Shown: in pieces, positions 1 to 10,960 of the stretch | Layout of the letters: each line of letters starts with the position of its first letter | Position numbering within the stretch: position 1 is the stretch's first letter | Assembly (NCBI GenBank): GCA_013350335.1 | Contig: CM023539.1 | Location: 42,518,631 to 42,582,630 of the forward strand | Length of the DNA stretch: 64,000 nt | Direction of reading: 5' to 3' | DNA from: Chimonanthus salicifolius | Taxonomy: Eukaryota > Streptophyta > Magnoliopsida > Laurales > Calycanthaceae | Translations under genes and position numbers: made by a program | The notes under the pieces: generated by a model | Told to the model about the DNA's origin: nothing | The model's database searches: none | What the model saw: only the letters and a program-made list of their open reading frames with translations

Positions 1-589
1 CTTAGAGATTATAGTCACAAATTGCCCGTGTGGCACTTGAACAACACCCAGATGATTGAACAAGTCAGCTTTTCTCACTTCACACTCAAGACTAACTCTA
101 CTCAAACTCTCACTCAAGCAATCACAAGAACACACTAGCACACTTGCGTGTAAAGAACTTGTATTGCACTTGAGAGAATTTACACTCTTGATGGGTTTTC
201 TTGAACCATCCAGAACCTTCTGCATTACTCTGGATTCTTCTTGCACATTCCGAATTATTCTAAGCATCTAAAACCTTTGTTCTTCGACTCCGGTCATACA
301 ATTTTGAAATCGAAGATGGTCTTTGTGGGAAAATTAGGATAAGTCACAATGGGAAAAATTCGTCTTCATTTATTATTTTTGCAAGGCAAGTGGCAATCAT
401 CAAAGTTATAATATAGAATACCTCCACTGTGCTATAGGTTTGTTGACAATTCATCACCTCTCAAGCATTGTACTCAATTTGAAACCGATAGACAGAGAGC
501 TAGTGCTTTTTGGCACACGTCTGAGGACCTTGTTGTTTTTGAGTGATTGGTGAGTCACGTAATATCACTATGCTTAGTTGGCAGGTTAA
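1..589. other. No gene recognised
   Basis: AT-rich sequence with only short unremarkable frames. It may be the degraded upstream part of the LINE that follows, but no domain is legible. Confidence 0.3.
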
Positions 590-1440
590 GAAGGAGGAAA
601 GTTGCTATGAATACTATTCCCGCGGCTATCTTATGGTTTATTTGGAAAGAAAGAAATGTAAAATTATTTTAAGTGCCGAGGAGGTTTTAGAATGTGCTAA
701 GTGGAGATTATTTGCATGATTATCGGTTAGTAAAGAGTTTGTTGGTATTTTGATGTCGGATTTCTATAGGTCCTATGAAGGCTGTATGGGTAGAAAGTCC
801 AGGAAGGGTACAATAAAGTTTGTGTGGTGTGCACCCTTATCGGGAGTTTTTAAGTTCAATGTAGATGGAGCGACGAGAGATACCTAGACCAGCTAGAGTT
901 GGGGGAGTTTTAGGAAACTCAAACAAATCTATCCTATTGTTTTTTTACGGAGTCAATAGGTGTCAAGAGGTAGAAGTGGTGGGGATCAGGAAAGCCTTGG
1001 ATTTGTGGATTAATTTTGATTAAGGAAGTTGATAATTGAAGGAGATTCTATGAATGCCATTAAATGGCAAAGGTGTAATAAAAGACTGCCTTGGAAATTA
1101 CTATCCATGGTAAGGGAAATTAAAGCTTTAGCATCGAAAGCAAATGCCTTCTTTCAGGCTGTGAGGCAATCGACAAATGGGGTAGCAGACTTCCTCGCTA
1201 AATTGGAGGTGGATAGGGCTCATGAATGTGTTTTTGTTTAATTGAAGCATTTGTTTACTTTACCCCTTTGTAATGGGTGATGAAGGATACGAGGGTTGTT
1301 TTGGCGATATTTTCTTTTTTATTTGGATTATAGTGTAGAAGCCATGCGTCTACTTGAGGGTGGGTGTAAGTCACTTAAACTTTGTACTTTTTTATATCCC
1401 TTTCTCTTTAATATATTTTTTACTGTTAAAAATAAACAAT
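590..1440 (+). mobile_element. Decayed LINE 3' end with RNase H domain
   Basis: Translated pieces in shifted frames read in LINE order: ILWFIWKERN (linker before RNase H), then FKFNVDGATRD (RNase H start), then IIEGDSMNAIKW and the end signature FFQAVRQSTNGVADFLAK in a clean frame at 1,029-1,241. This is the plant LINE-type RNase H domain (RVT_3). Frameshifts and stops show that it is dead. The AT-rich tail to about 1,440 ends in an A-rich stretch, as expected for a LINE 3' end. Confidence 0.75.
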
Positions 1441-1833
1441 AAAATGCAGGATTCCACTTGAAGTGCAAATCAAATAACAAACCGGATCAGAAAATATTAT
1501 ATTACTTTTGAAAAATGTGTATATATGAATTACATAACCTCGTGACAAAAATAAATTCAAATTACATCAGACAAATAGCTCAAATTACATGCATCAGAAC
1601 ATCTGTTGTCGATCCTGCTGCAGACATTTACAAGAATGATGCTACAAAAAATATGCAACAAGCAAAAGTGAAAATTACAAGCCTCAATAGAATACATCGC
1701 CCTCAACAGCCTAACCAGCAACGCAATCAATCAAGTCAAATACCAAGATCAGGAACTACTCCTATAGGATCAAACCACACAAATCCAAGACCATGTATGT
1801 ATGTTAAAGCCATGTTTCTTATATTTTTTCTAA
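1441..1833 (-). other. NHX 3' UTR and downstream flank
   Basis: Sequence immediately after the NHX stop codon on the minus strand. It is AT-rich and should hold the 3' UTR and poly(A) site. I cannot place the cleavage site. A 133-codon plus-strand frame here (1,515-1,916) runs antisense into the last NHX exon and has no recognisable domain. Confidence 0.4.
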
Positions 1834-4800
1834 TTACCATTGATGAACACTTAGATCAGTTGGTGAGCCAGGTACAAACGGTGCAAATCCTCGCCCACCA
1901 AACATGGGGCGCATGACAGCATTGTCAAACTTACGCCAATAATGGTGGACGGTATGAGATGGTGTGCTCAAAAGCATGCGGAGGCTAGTAGGGCGTGGGA
2001 CATTGTTAGTGCCTGCTTCAACCTCGGATTCTTGCCTGTTCCCAAGAAGCGGGCAGAGGAAGGATTTTGGACTTGATGGCTCTGAGGGAATATTGCTGGT
2101 GTGCTTTGCATTTGCCGGTAGTAACAACCTCACGAGAGGTTTAGTCATCAGGCCAAACACCTGAGTAATAACATCGACAAGTTCAATACAGTAAGTTCGA
2201 AGGAATGAAAATTATAGATAAAAAGTAGACAATATATAATTTACAATCCACTGTGCTTTCTAAAGTTGCAGAATGAGGCATCTTACCACTGTGCTGAAAA
2301 GAACCACAGTGATGGTACTGGTAATCATCATGGCATTACCCTGCAGTTGAGTGTGGCCAGACCTCGTAAACTGCAAATTAAATTAAATTAAATGGTTGTT
2401 ATCACAATAACAAGATTATATAATATACTAGACATGCAAACATACAAGCACAGTACTTTTGACGGGGAACCCTTCTCTATTGGTGAGATAGACATGTAAA
2501 TTTTCAATTGGGAACTGTCCTTATCTGTGAATGAATGCCTAGAGAAATCTATTAAAGTCATTTTGGTAGATTCTACATTCATGCAAAATCCTTTTCATCA
2601 CATCCATCCATGTGTATTGCCATGCATCTAGGTTGAACCCTAAAAGTTGTTTCCTGATGTCTCAGGTTCGAGCTCTGTAGTAATCTGATGTCCATGGCTT
2701 GCGGGGGTCTACATACATCTACAGTTTTACCCACCACCGTCATACTGGGGACGAGGTGGAGGTCTTAGGATTCTCCATCATAAAAAGACCCCGAAAAATT
2801 GATTCAGATAAGTCGCATGATGAAACGGGAATCACTATTTGCACGTAAAGTAAAAACAGAGTGACAGATACTATTCTTTCCATTATAAACAAGGCTACAC
2901 ATTTTTGAGAAACACTTCTCTTTGTGGATGACGATGAACAATAAAAGGAAAGACATACATCATTTTCAATATTGACAGGCACTTCAGAAGATGAAAAGTA
3001 TCACTTTTCTTATTTCAAAGTTTACCTGATTATAAGCAAGTGCCACTGACACTGCACCTCTCATAAGGCCCGCCCACCATATTGTCACCTGCAGATCAAA
3101 TTGTTGCAGTTATTTGGTTTTCAGTTGGATCAAAAGGGATTATTGAACTTCTAATATAATTTTATGACCTTCACAAAAGAAATCCCAATTATTGCCCAAG
3201 CAACGAAAGACTTACTTGCTGTTTGAAGTCAATTTTGTCATTTGGGGACTTTTTAGTCAGGTTGGATAAGAAGGATAGAGGGAACACAAAAGCTGCTCTT
3301 CCAACTAGAACCAAGCTCAGCAATACTGAACTCACTGCAACCGATTTTCCTGGACTGCGTAGGACAAAAAGAACATATCAGCAACCTGAAGCGCACCTCT
3401 TTCTTTTTCCTTTTTTTAAAGTCCACTTCAAACAGCATATTCTTTTAACAGTTTTTTTTTTTTTTGAATTTTTTTGCCAAAGTTGCCATTGAGAAATGAT
3501 TTGATGGAATCAAATCTCTGAAAGGCATAGATATCAAATGAATTTATCTCCTACAAATATAAAACTTTCCAGAATGCCCATCGCTACTACCAGAAATGGT
3601 CATAGGCAAATAGATTGATCCATCTATTCTACAAATGCAACAGGCGGCCAGTTTCAAATATATATATATTATACTTTAAATATGATACTAAAAGTCTAGA
3701 ACACGATGGCTAATGTTTCTCTCGGCCATTTTTCTTGCACTTTGTCTTAAGGAATTGGAGACTTAGGCATATGGAATAATTCTTTTTTTCCCTTGAAGAA
3801 GCAGGGAATGATTCCTAATGTAAAGAGTTAATGAAATAGTCTAGAAGAATAGTTTAGTGCATCAAGTGAGGTGAGTTCATGGATACGGAAAAACAATTGC
3901 TGATGTGAAAGTTCTAGCCAAAAGAGAAGGATTTGTTCAAAATTGAAGGCCACTTAATTCCGTGATGTGGCAAGTTCCACTAATTGATGAAAATAGAGGC
4001 CTACTTTTCTTTTTTCTCAAAAAAAGGGTGCAACTAAGAACAAAATGGAGAGTTTGGAGGATGCTCCAAAGAAGATGGGGTGACGTGGAGACAAGCAATT
4101 GGAGATTTGTAATTGTCAAATACAAATTTGATAAAGAGGGACCTTTTTATAAGATGGTTACTTGTTTTACATGGAGATGGTTACTGGAAACAAATGTGGA
4201 CACAATGCGTACATTTTCATAGGGTTGTCTTGGCTCAGAATAAATCTGAGATCACCATGTTGACGATTGAATGTACTTTTTGGTCAATAGAAGAGGAAGG
4301 ACTTTATAAGGAAAAGAGAGATTGTAGAGTCATAGAGGATATGATTTTTGATAAAATAGAGTGAAAAAGTAGGAAATCATAAGGATGACCCCAGGGGTTT
4401 AAATATCGGCCGATACATATTGTATCGGCCGATATATATCGGTTTTGGAGATGTAAATATTGGCCGATACGTATCGTATCGGCCGATATTCACCGTATCG
4501 GCCTTGATATCGGCCGTATTATATCGGCCGATATCAAAATATCGGCCGATATTTAAAAAAAGAGGAAGAAAGAGAAAAATATCGGCCGATAACGATATAT
4601 CGGTCGACATATCGTATCGGCTGATATATCGGCCGATACCGATTTTTAAACCCCTAGATGACCCAAGAAAGATGGATTAATGGCAATGATAAGTATTAAA
4701 ACAATTGTAATAATGTCTGATGATGAATGATGGCAAAATCTGGAAACATATTAATGAGATGTCTGAAGTTGTAATCGACTACTCACATGAACATTCTCCT

Positions 4801-7800
4801 ACTTGGTCGATATTGACCACGTTAGTATAGAACACACTGTTCAAGAATTAATTTGACTCATCCAATGATATTGGGAGACCACATAAGATGTAGATGTTAA
4901 AATGGTCACAAACATAGGGCCAGACGTCTGGATTATGTAGAGCATATCTAACTTGATTTTTTTTTTCAATAATGAACCATTTCATATGTCAAATGATGTA
5001 AAAATGACATGAAATTGGACCCACTGGATAGATTGCTCAATTACCTATCCAACAAAGCCCAAAGTTGCTTCACCTTTGACATTGTATTGAAGAAGCTATG
5101 ACCAATTTTATCTGCTAGGCCATTGTAGAGTAACAGATACGGGTAATTCAGTCCTTCATGTTTGAAGGTCAGGGTTTCACTATTATTCTATTGATCTGAT
5201 GGCTCAGATTATACTTAAAGACTTTATTTTTATTGGAACAATTTGAATATTAACTATCCTATGGCAAGGGTGTTTTAGCATTTATTCTTTGAATGAATGT
5301 AAATTTCAACCTCGGAATGGTTGGAGAATCTCCGTCAATCAAAATATCATCTTCCATGGTATGTGATTGATTTCATGTTATTTCTAGCATCATTTCTTTT
5401 AAATTTTGCATCGTTCTTGGTTTTGTGGATTTAGAGTATCGATAATTGGGCATAGGACCTTGATCTCTTCATGGCTGCTGTTTAGGTATTGGAGGTCGAA
5501 AGTCCCTAAATTGAACCTTTACTGCATCAACAAAATCATCCACCTCTCTTTAGTATGATCTATGGATTACCAAGTCTGCTGTCATTGTCTAGGACATTTT
5601 GAGTAATAGATAAGATCCCAAAGGGCTCATAAATACAAATATGAGACCACAGTCCATATATGTCTTCAGAAGCCAAAAACTATATTACATTAGTCATGGC
5701 ACTAAAATTAGCATAAAGACGATCAGATAGAGAAGTTAGAGATCCATTCAATTTATAAATGCACATCCAGGTCTCTTCAGAACTCTAAGAAACCTATAAA
5801 TCAACAAAATTCTAGAAGCATTGTTGCACTGCTATTGGGAGGTTTGATACATTCTCAGATAATGTCTCAAGCATTGATCCATTGGTTGGCACTTAAGATT
5901 GGGATGTTTTCTTGGCTATCATTGTAAACTACAACTTTGACCACCTCAAAAGAAGGTATTTCTAACTACCCAAGCATTTTACTTGTGTGGACATTTTTTT
6001 CCCTTCTATGATAGGCAGGGAGGGGAAGATGTTAAAGATAAAAGTGATCAAGTAAGTAAGAAGAGTAGAACAAAGATGTAAGGCTGATGGGGCAAACTAG
6101 GTTATTAAAAATCTAAGGATACCGCTCAAAAAAAAAAACCTAAGGATGACAGAGAACATGGACTTTTAAGTATTTTGGGATGGAGGGAGTATTTACGGTA
6201 AATGCTCTTTTCTGTCAATAATGGATGAGTTTCCAATCATAATAAATTCCTTGATGGAGGAACAGTATATACGACATACCTGCTACTAACAACTTTCCAC
6301 TTCTCAATATCCAATGCATCCATACCAACATAGAGAAAGATAAATATCTCAGCGATAAATGATAATGTCGCAAAAGAGTGCCTGCAATAATCATTTAACA
6401 GAAAATTTGAAGGATCAGAGAAACCAATTTCAGACTACTAGAAGTGGTCTACAAGTTTTTTCCCCCCTTCTTTTTTAAGGGGCAATGTTGTTAGCGAGCA
6501 TTAGTATAAAAAAAACAAAAAATAGAAAAAGGTTGCAAGAAATTGGAATAGCCTTTATGATGTATACATACTTGGTAGTAACCCTTGAACTCTCTGTCAC
6601 ATTATGCCAGGTATAGTGGGACATGACAATTCCGCAAAAGAATACTGTGAGAATAGCACTGAGGTAGAATAACTGCGTTGTAGGTAAAAGAATCAACAAT
6701 AGCCCAATCAAGTTATCAATGATGCGCTCAAGTTAACAGGATCATAGATAACACAAACATGAAAGAGAATTAAAACTCTGAAACATACTTCAGCCAGCAT
6801 GTATGAAAGATATGCCATGAGTATCATAAGCGCAACTTCACGATCAGTAGAATGCCTGGAACATAAACTTATAGAATTAAAGTTTTGGGGAGAAAAAGGA
6901 AAGAAAACTGGCTCTCAATTGGCACTCTAATCCATAGTGGGGACAACTAAAACCTGACATTCATTGAGAATTCTCAAGTGGTAGTTTAACTAAAATTACA
7001 TAGAATACTTGGATATTTTGTTCCTTGTATTAAGTGGATGATAAAATAGTTGTACCATAAAAATCACAAATAGAAACGATGAGAAATTAAATAACAAAAG
7101 TTGAATGAAGAATAAGATACACATGTTACACAAAACATTTTGGTCCAAAAGACAGCAAAGCATATAAATTTCTCATTGACAAACCTGCCAAAATATAGTT
7201 TTTTGATAATGTAAGCACTAAGCAGTCCAGCCTGCAACAGATAGAGAACAAGTGTAATCCAACAATACAATTCAACTTGATATGGTAAGAGACAGCCACC
7301 AATGCTAAAGAAACTCAAAATACATAATGTAAATAGAAACTTACAATCACTCCCAGTAGGGTGCTTGTAATAAACAAATAAAGGAAGTTGCCAGCAAACT
7401 GCAAAGCAATGCTGGAGCCGATGTCGCTGAGATCAAAGCTCTGAATTGCATTAAAAAGTACGACTGATGTGGCATCATTTACAACACTTTCCCCAAATAC
7501 AAGACTGTACAGTAGAGGCGTCTCATCCTGATTAAGCACCTGCATCAAAATATATTTACTGAGTTTGTAGTATATTAATTTTTTTACAGAAGTTCAAACC
7601 GCATTGCATCACATTCCGAACCTGCAAGGTGCATACAGAATCTGTTGCAGAGAAAATTGCACCAATTGCTGCAAGATTTGAAGTATAACACAAATGAGAG
7701 CACAAAAGATGAGAAATAACAACATGGGCTAACCTGATACACAAGGTTTGTGGGGTGGTTTCATGTGTATGTGGAATTAGCCTCACCTCCAATGTGGGGT

Positions 7801-9843
7801 AGGGATACCCAAGTTATCCAAAAAAAAAAAATTAATAATAATAATAACACAGAATAGCAAAAATGAAGTAGAGACAGAATGAGTGAGTAGGAGAGAGTAC
7901 CTAGATAATCTGCAATATCCAGGGGAGCTATACCAAACCTTCTAAAAAAATGCATAGCACCTGTAGTAAGTGTAAGAACATTGAAAATGTAGGATAAACA
8001 TGATAAAACATTTACATAATTTGATTTCCTTCATTACGCAAGGAGAATTGATCATAGTCAACATAAAAGTATTTTAATCCCATCTACTAAGGTTGCCCTC
8101 ATATAACTTGATTTGACAAATTATTTTTCACGGACTGATTGCCTACTAGATACTCATATGACTCGAAACCAATAACATTGTGGTTGCAAGAGTGAGTGCT
8201 CACCAACTGTGCTACAGTCTCTTGTCATACAAGGAGAATTTAATCATTGAGAAGTATCTCTGATTTCAAACATTTGGAAAGTTGCTTTCCGGCATACAGA
8301 TTCTTCTTTTCAACCCTCTGTTTTAAATAAATCAAATCCAAATTTTCCATTAAATCAACTGGCTGATAGCTTTCTTAGTATTCAAATTCCATCTAAACTG
8401 AGACTGCCAAGCAACTTAACCAAACATTTTCCATTCAATCTTTTAACACAAGCATCTTTGTAGATATAAATCATATATTTTCACACCACTCCTGATTCCA
8501 TAAATGATTCTTGACCAAACCTCCACCCCAAATCTCCCAGATATTGTTCAGTTCATTATCAACATGATAATGTGCATCGACTTTAAAAGTTCATGGCATA
8601 ATAAATTTTGAACACAAAAACTTAAGGACATACCAACTGAAATGATGCCAAAAGATATTAGTGTGCCAAATGCACCAAAGAGCACGATGGTCATGAAGTT
8701 GCGGAAAAACTGTTTCTTTTTCACCTGGAATCTGATGAGCAGATTTACATCAAGATCAGAATCAAGTAAAGAAATTTAAGGTTAGATCATTCACAAAATT
8801 CCAACATTAACTTGGTCTCTATAATGAATATATTAAATATCATTAGTTGATTGTTTCGTGAGGATCACACCATGGCACAGTCAGAAGGGGAAAGAAAATT
8901 TTCATGCTGCTGGATTCAGTTTACAGTTGCTAAGATTCAAAATATAGTGAGAGCATAAAAAAACAGTCATCATCGTCACCATCTTCATAATCATCACCAC
9001 CATCTATCTGGGTTGAATAAAACTGAATGGATAAATAGATAATGAATAAAAAATAATACCAGTAACAGCATTTAAGGCTCTTATGATCCCACAACAATGG
9101 TAATGTAAGCAGTAGGTGCAAAATTAAAAAGCAAATTTACAAGAAAAACGCTTCTTTCTTCCTCAATCTCTGCATTCAACTTGTGATTTTGCCATTGATA
9201 ATACCAAATCATAGAAAAACCTTGAGGTTTGTGATCATTTCAGACTTCTTGGCATTTCTACTCCATAGTAACTACAAGTATGGGCAAGGCAACTAACATC
9301 CACTAGCTTATCTGTAGATTCTCAGGTCAAAATGCAAAAAAAGGAAAAAGAAAAAAAAGAACACATCCCTGTACATTAAAAGAGGAAAAATCCAACTTAC
9401 CCAGCATTAAATATGATAGGTGGAAGAAGATATATAAAGAAAAGGTCTTCACTGAAGACCAAGATGTGAGAACTTTTCCCCCCAGTAGTCAGTAGAATAA
9501 TAACTCCAGTGCACAACCCCTGCCATGGCCACCAATTCAAATTAAATCAATGCAACTTACAACTACCCTTATACCGATTCAAATGGGAAAAAAAAAAAAA
9601 TTCAAAACATGATCTTTTAAGTATATTCCTTTCAATGCATCTAAACAGAACAAAAAACTCAAAACTTACAATTGCCAGGGCTGTAATCGATTCGTTTATC
9701 CACCGATTCTCTTCTAGTAAATGACCAAGTACAATGCAAGCACAAAGAAGTGTAACGAACAGATTAATAGAAACAACCGAACCATGATCGGATGTTGAAA
9801 CCATCCCCATTCTCGTAAATATAGAACCAAACTCAAAAGCCAT
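1834..9843 (-). CDS. NHX: Vacuolar Na+,K+/H+ exchanger (NHX1/2 type), 14 coding exons
   Basis: Exchanges cytosolic Na+ or K+ for vacuolar H+ at the tonoplast, serving ion storage, vacuolar pH and salt tolerance. Coding exons, in gene order: 9843-9670, 9519-9401, 8731-8634, 7960-7901, 7668-7622, 7539-7345, 7231-7185, 6855-6789, 6672-6572, 6381-6280, 3354-3216, 3088-3026, 2370-2287, 2160-1834. All junctions are GT/AG and phase-consistent, totalling 1,623 nt (540 residues plus stop), very close to Arabidopsis NHX1 length. Exon 1 encodes the STSDHGSVVSINLF start and LLEENRWINESITAL. Exon 2 carries the amiloride-site segment LFFIYLLPPIIFNAG. Exon 6 has FGESVVNDATSVVLFNAIQS of the ion-binding core. 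The last exon ends in the conserved soluble tail with MRPMFGGRGFAPFVPGSPT. About 10-12 membrane spans are expected from the family. Intron 10 (3,355-6,279) is the largest and holds a MITE; introns 3 and 5 hold SINEs. I see no frameshift or internal stop. The vacuolar rather than endosomal class is inferred from similarity to NHX1-4; which paralogue it is cannot be told. Confidence 0.95.
3355..6279 (-). other. NHX intron 10 (2.9 kb)
   Basis: The largest NHX intron, bounded by a minus-strand GT donor next to 6,280 and an AG acceptor next to 3,354. It contains the complete palindromic MITE at 4,392-4,656. The remainder is AT-rich with no recognisable coding content. Confidence 0.85.
4384..4664. 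mobile_element. hAT-like MITE rich in CGGCCG palindromes, with 8-bp target duplication
   Basis: The element is 4,392-4,656 (265 bp). It is flanked by identical 8-bp copies of GATGACCC at 4,384-4,391 and 4,657-4,664. Its ends are inverted repeats: CAGGGGTTTAAA on the left and TAGGGGTTTAAA read inward from the right, both running on into ATCGG-type sequence. The interior is a dense series of TATCGGCCGATA-like palindromes. An 8-bp duplication with C/TAGGG termini is the hAT signature. It has no coding capacity and sits in NHX intron 10. Confidence 0.85.
7740..7832 (+). repeat. 3' part of a poly(A) tRNA-derived SINE (family B)
   Basis: Lies in NHX intron 4. It matches the 3' half of the SINE copies at 45,665-45,826 and 31,135-31,320: the block CTCACCTCCAATGTGGGGTA, then GGGATACCCAAGTTAT and an A-run. 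The 5' tRNA-like half is missing. Confidence 0.6.
8039..8240 (-). repeat. tRNA-derived SINE (family A) with 11-bp target duplication
   Basis: The SINE body, 8,050-8,229, lies in NHX intron 3 and reads on the minus strand. It has an A-box-like TAGCACAGTTGG, then a B-box-like GGTTTCGAGTC. It is bounded by perfect 11-bp direct repeats CAAGGAGAATT at 8,039-8,049 and 8,230-8,240. The central AATTTGTCAAATC block is shared with copies at 35,782, 52,335 and 57,560. Confidence 0.8.
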
Positions 9844-10789
9844 AGTTTTAAGTACCCCAAGTTATTCTCAACCCAATAAAGAGCAGCAACTAAACCTACA
9901 ATCCCGCGCAGAAAAACTACTGAGACCAAAACCTAAAGAGAGTTCACTCGATAAGTTTTCAATATCTGAAAGAAATTCAAATCAAGATTTCATTTTCGAA
10001 TTTGAGTGATCAACAGAGTAATTAAAGACTTCTTCTTGTCAGTTACAAGCCCTGGAACTTCAATTACAGACTCAAATGCCTCACTTTGATGAGAGAACAA
10101 ACGAGATTGGATTTTGAGAACAGTTCACAAAGAGAACAGATTTTCGTACGACTCGAAGTTAGACATATCCAATTTTGATATAAATACCGATAAAATTCAC
10201 TAAAAATGAGAAAAAAATGACTCTTTTTGTTCCCGTTTTCTGCTAAAATACGAACTGTTTCCTGACTTTGGACAGGATACTATTTCTAGCTCGGAACTCC
10301 ACAAATTTTCACATGAGACTTCAGAATCCCAAGAAGAATAGAATTCGAGAAGAAAAATCGATCAAAGACCGAATTCGAGAATTCTGCTCTGGAAACTTCT
10401 ATAAACTGAGATTTCGAGCAAAGAATAAGATTTCCAGCTCGTAATTCCACGGAAGATTCGGAATCCGATGGAAATGGAGAGTTCGGGAAGAAAGAGAGAC
10501 GGAAATTCAAATTCTAGGATTCTGAATCCGAATAAAAACAAGATTACGTAAGGAAAAAGCAACGGTAAGAACGAATTCAAGGATTCTTCTCTTAGAACTT
10601 CTAGACACTCAGATTTCAAGCAGAGCAGCAGAGAACACAGATTTATAGCTCGTATCTCCGAGGAAATTCAAATGCAGCGATTCCGATGAGAAGAAAACGC
10701 GATGGAAGATCGGATTCGAGTACTCTGCTCCGGCCGGAAACTTCGAGAAGATTAGTTTGGTAAAGATGGAGAAAGCGATGGTATTAGGG
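9844..10789 (-). promoter_or_regulatory. Probable 5' leader (with likely leader intron) of the NHX gene
   Basis: This stretch lies upstream of the NHX start codon and downstream of a TATA-like site, so it should be 5' UTR. It is about 950 bp long, and NHX1 genes of other plants are known to carry an intron in the leader, so a leader intron is likely. A plausible acceptor on the minus strand is the TTTTGGTCTCAG near 9,935, but I could not fix the donor. Short ORFs on the minus strand here have no recognisable domain and are treated as leader or intron. Confidence 0.5.
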
Positions 10790-10960
10790 TTAGAGAGAGA
10801 GAGAGAAAGAGGCAGAGACGGGAAGACTCTCGTCTTCTCTATATATATATAGATAGATGTAGGAAGAAAGGGGAGACAGAGAGTTCCAGAGGAAGTGAAA
10901 AAGGCGCTGGGGAGGGAGGGAGGGAGGGAGGGAAGGACGGACAATACACTGAAGTTGGGT
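10790..10960 (-). promoter_or_regulatory. Core promoter of the NHX gene
   Basis: On the minus strand a TATATATATAG run (about 10,840-10,850) is followed some 30-50 bases downstream by a CT-rich tract (10,793-10,810), the usual look of a plant TATA box and pyrimidine-rich transcription start or leader. Upstream lies a (CCCT)n-like tract, seen on the plus strand as repeated GGGA at 10,912-10,934. The transcription start itself is inferred. Confidence 0.45.

Noticed and set aside
1515..1916. 133-codon plus-strand frame
   Set aside because: Antisense to the NHX 3' end and without a domain.
4377..4680. 77- and 86-codon frames on both strands with repeated YRPI/IGRY units
   Set aside because: These are translations of the palindromic MITE repeats.
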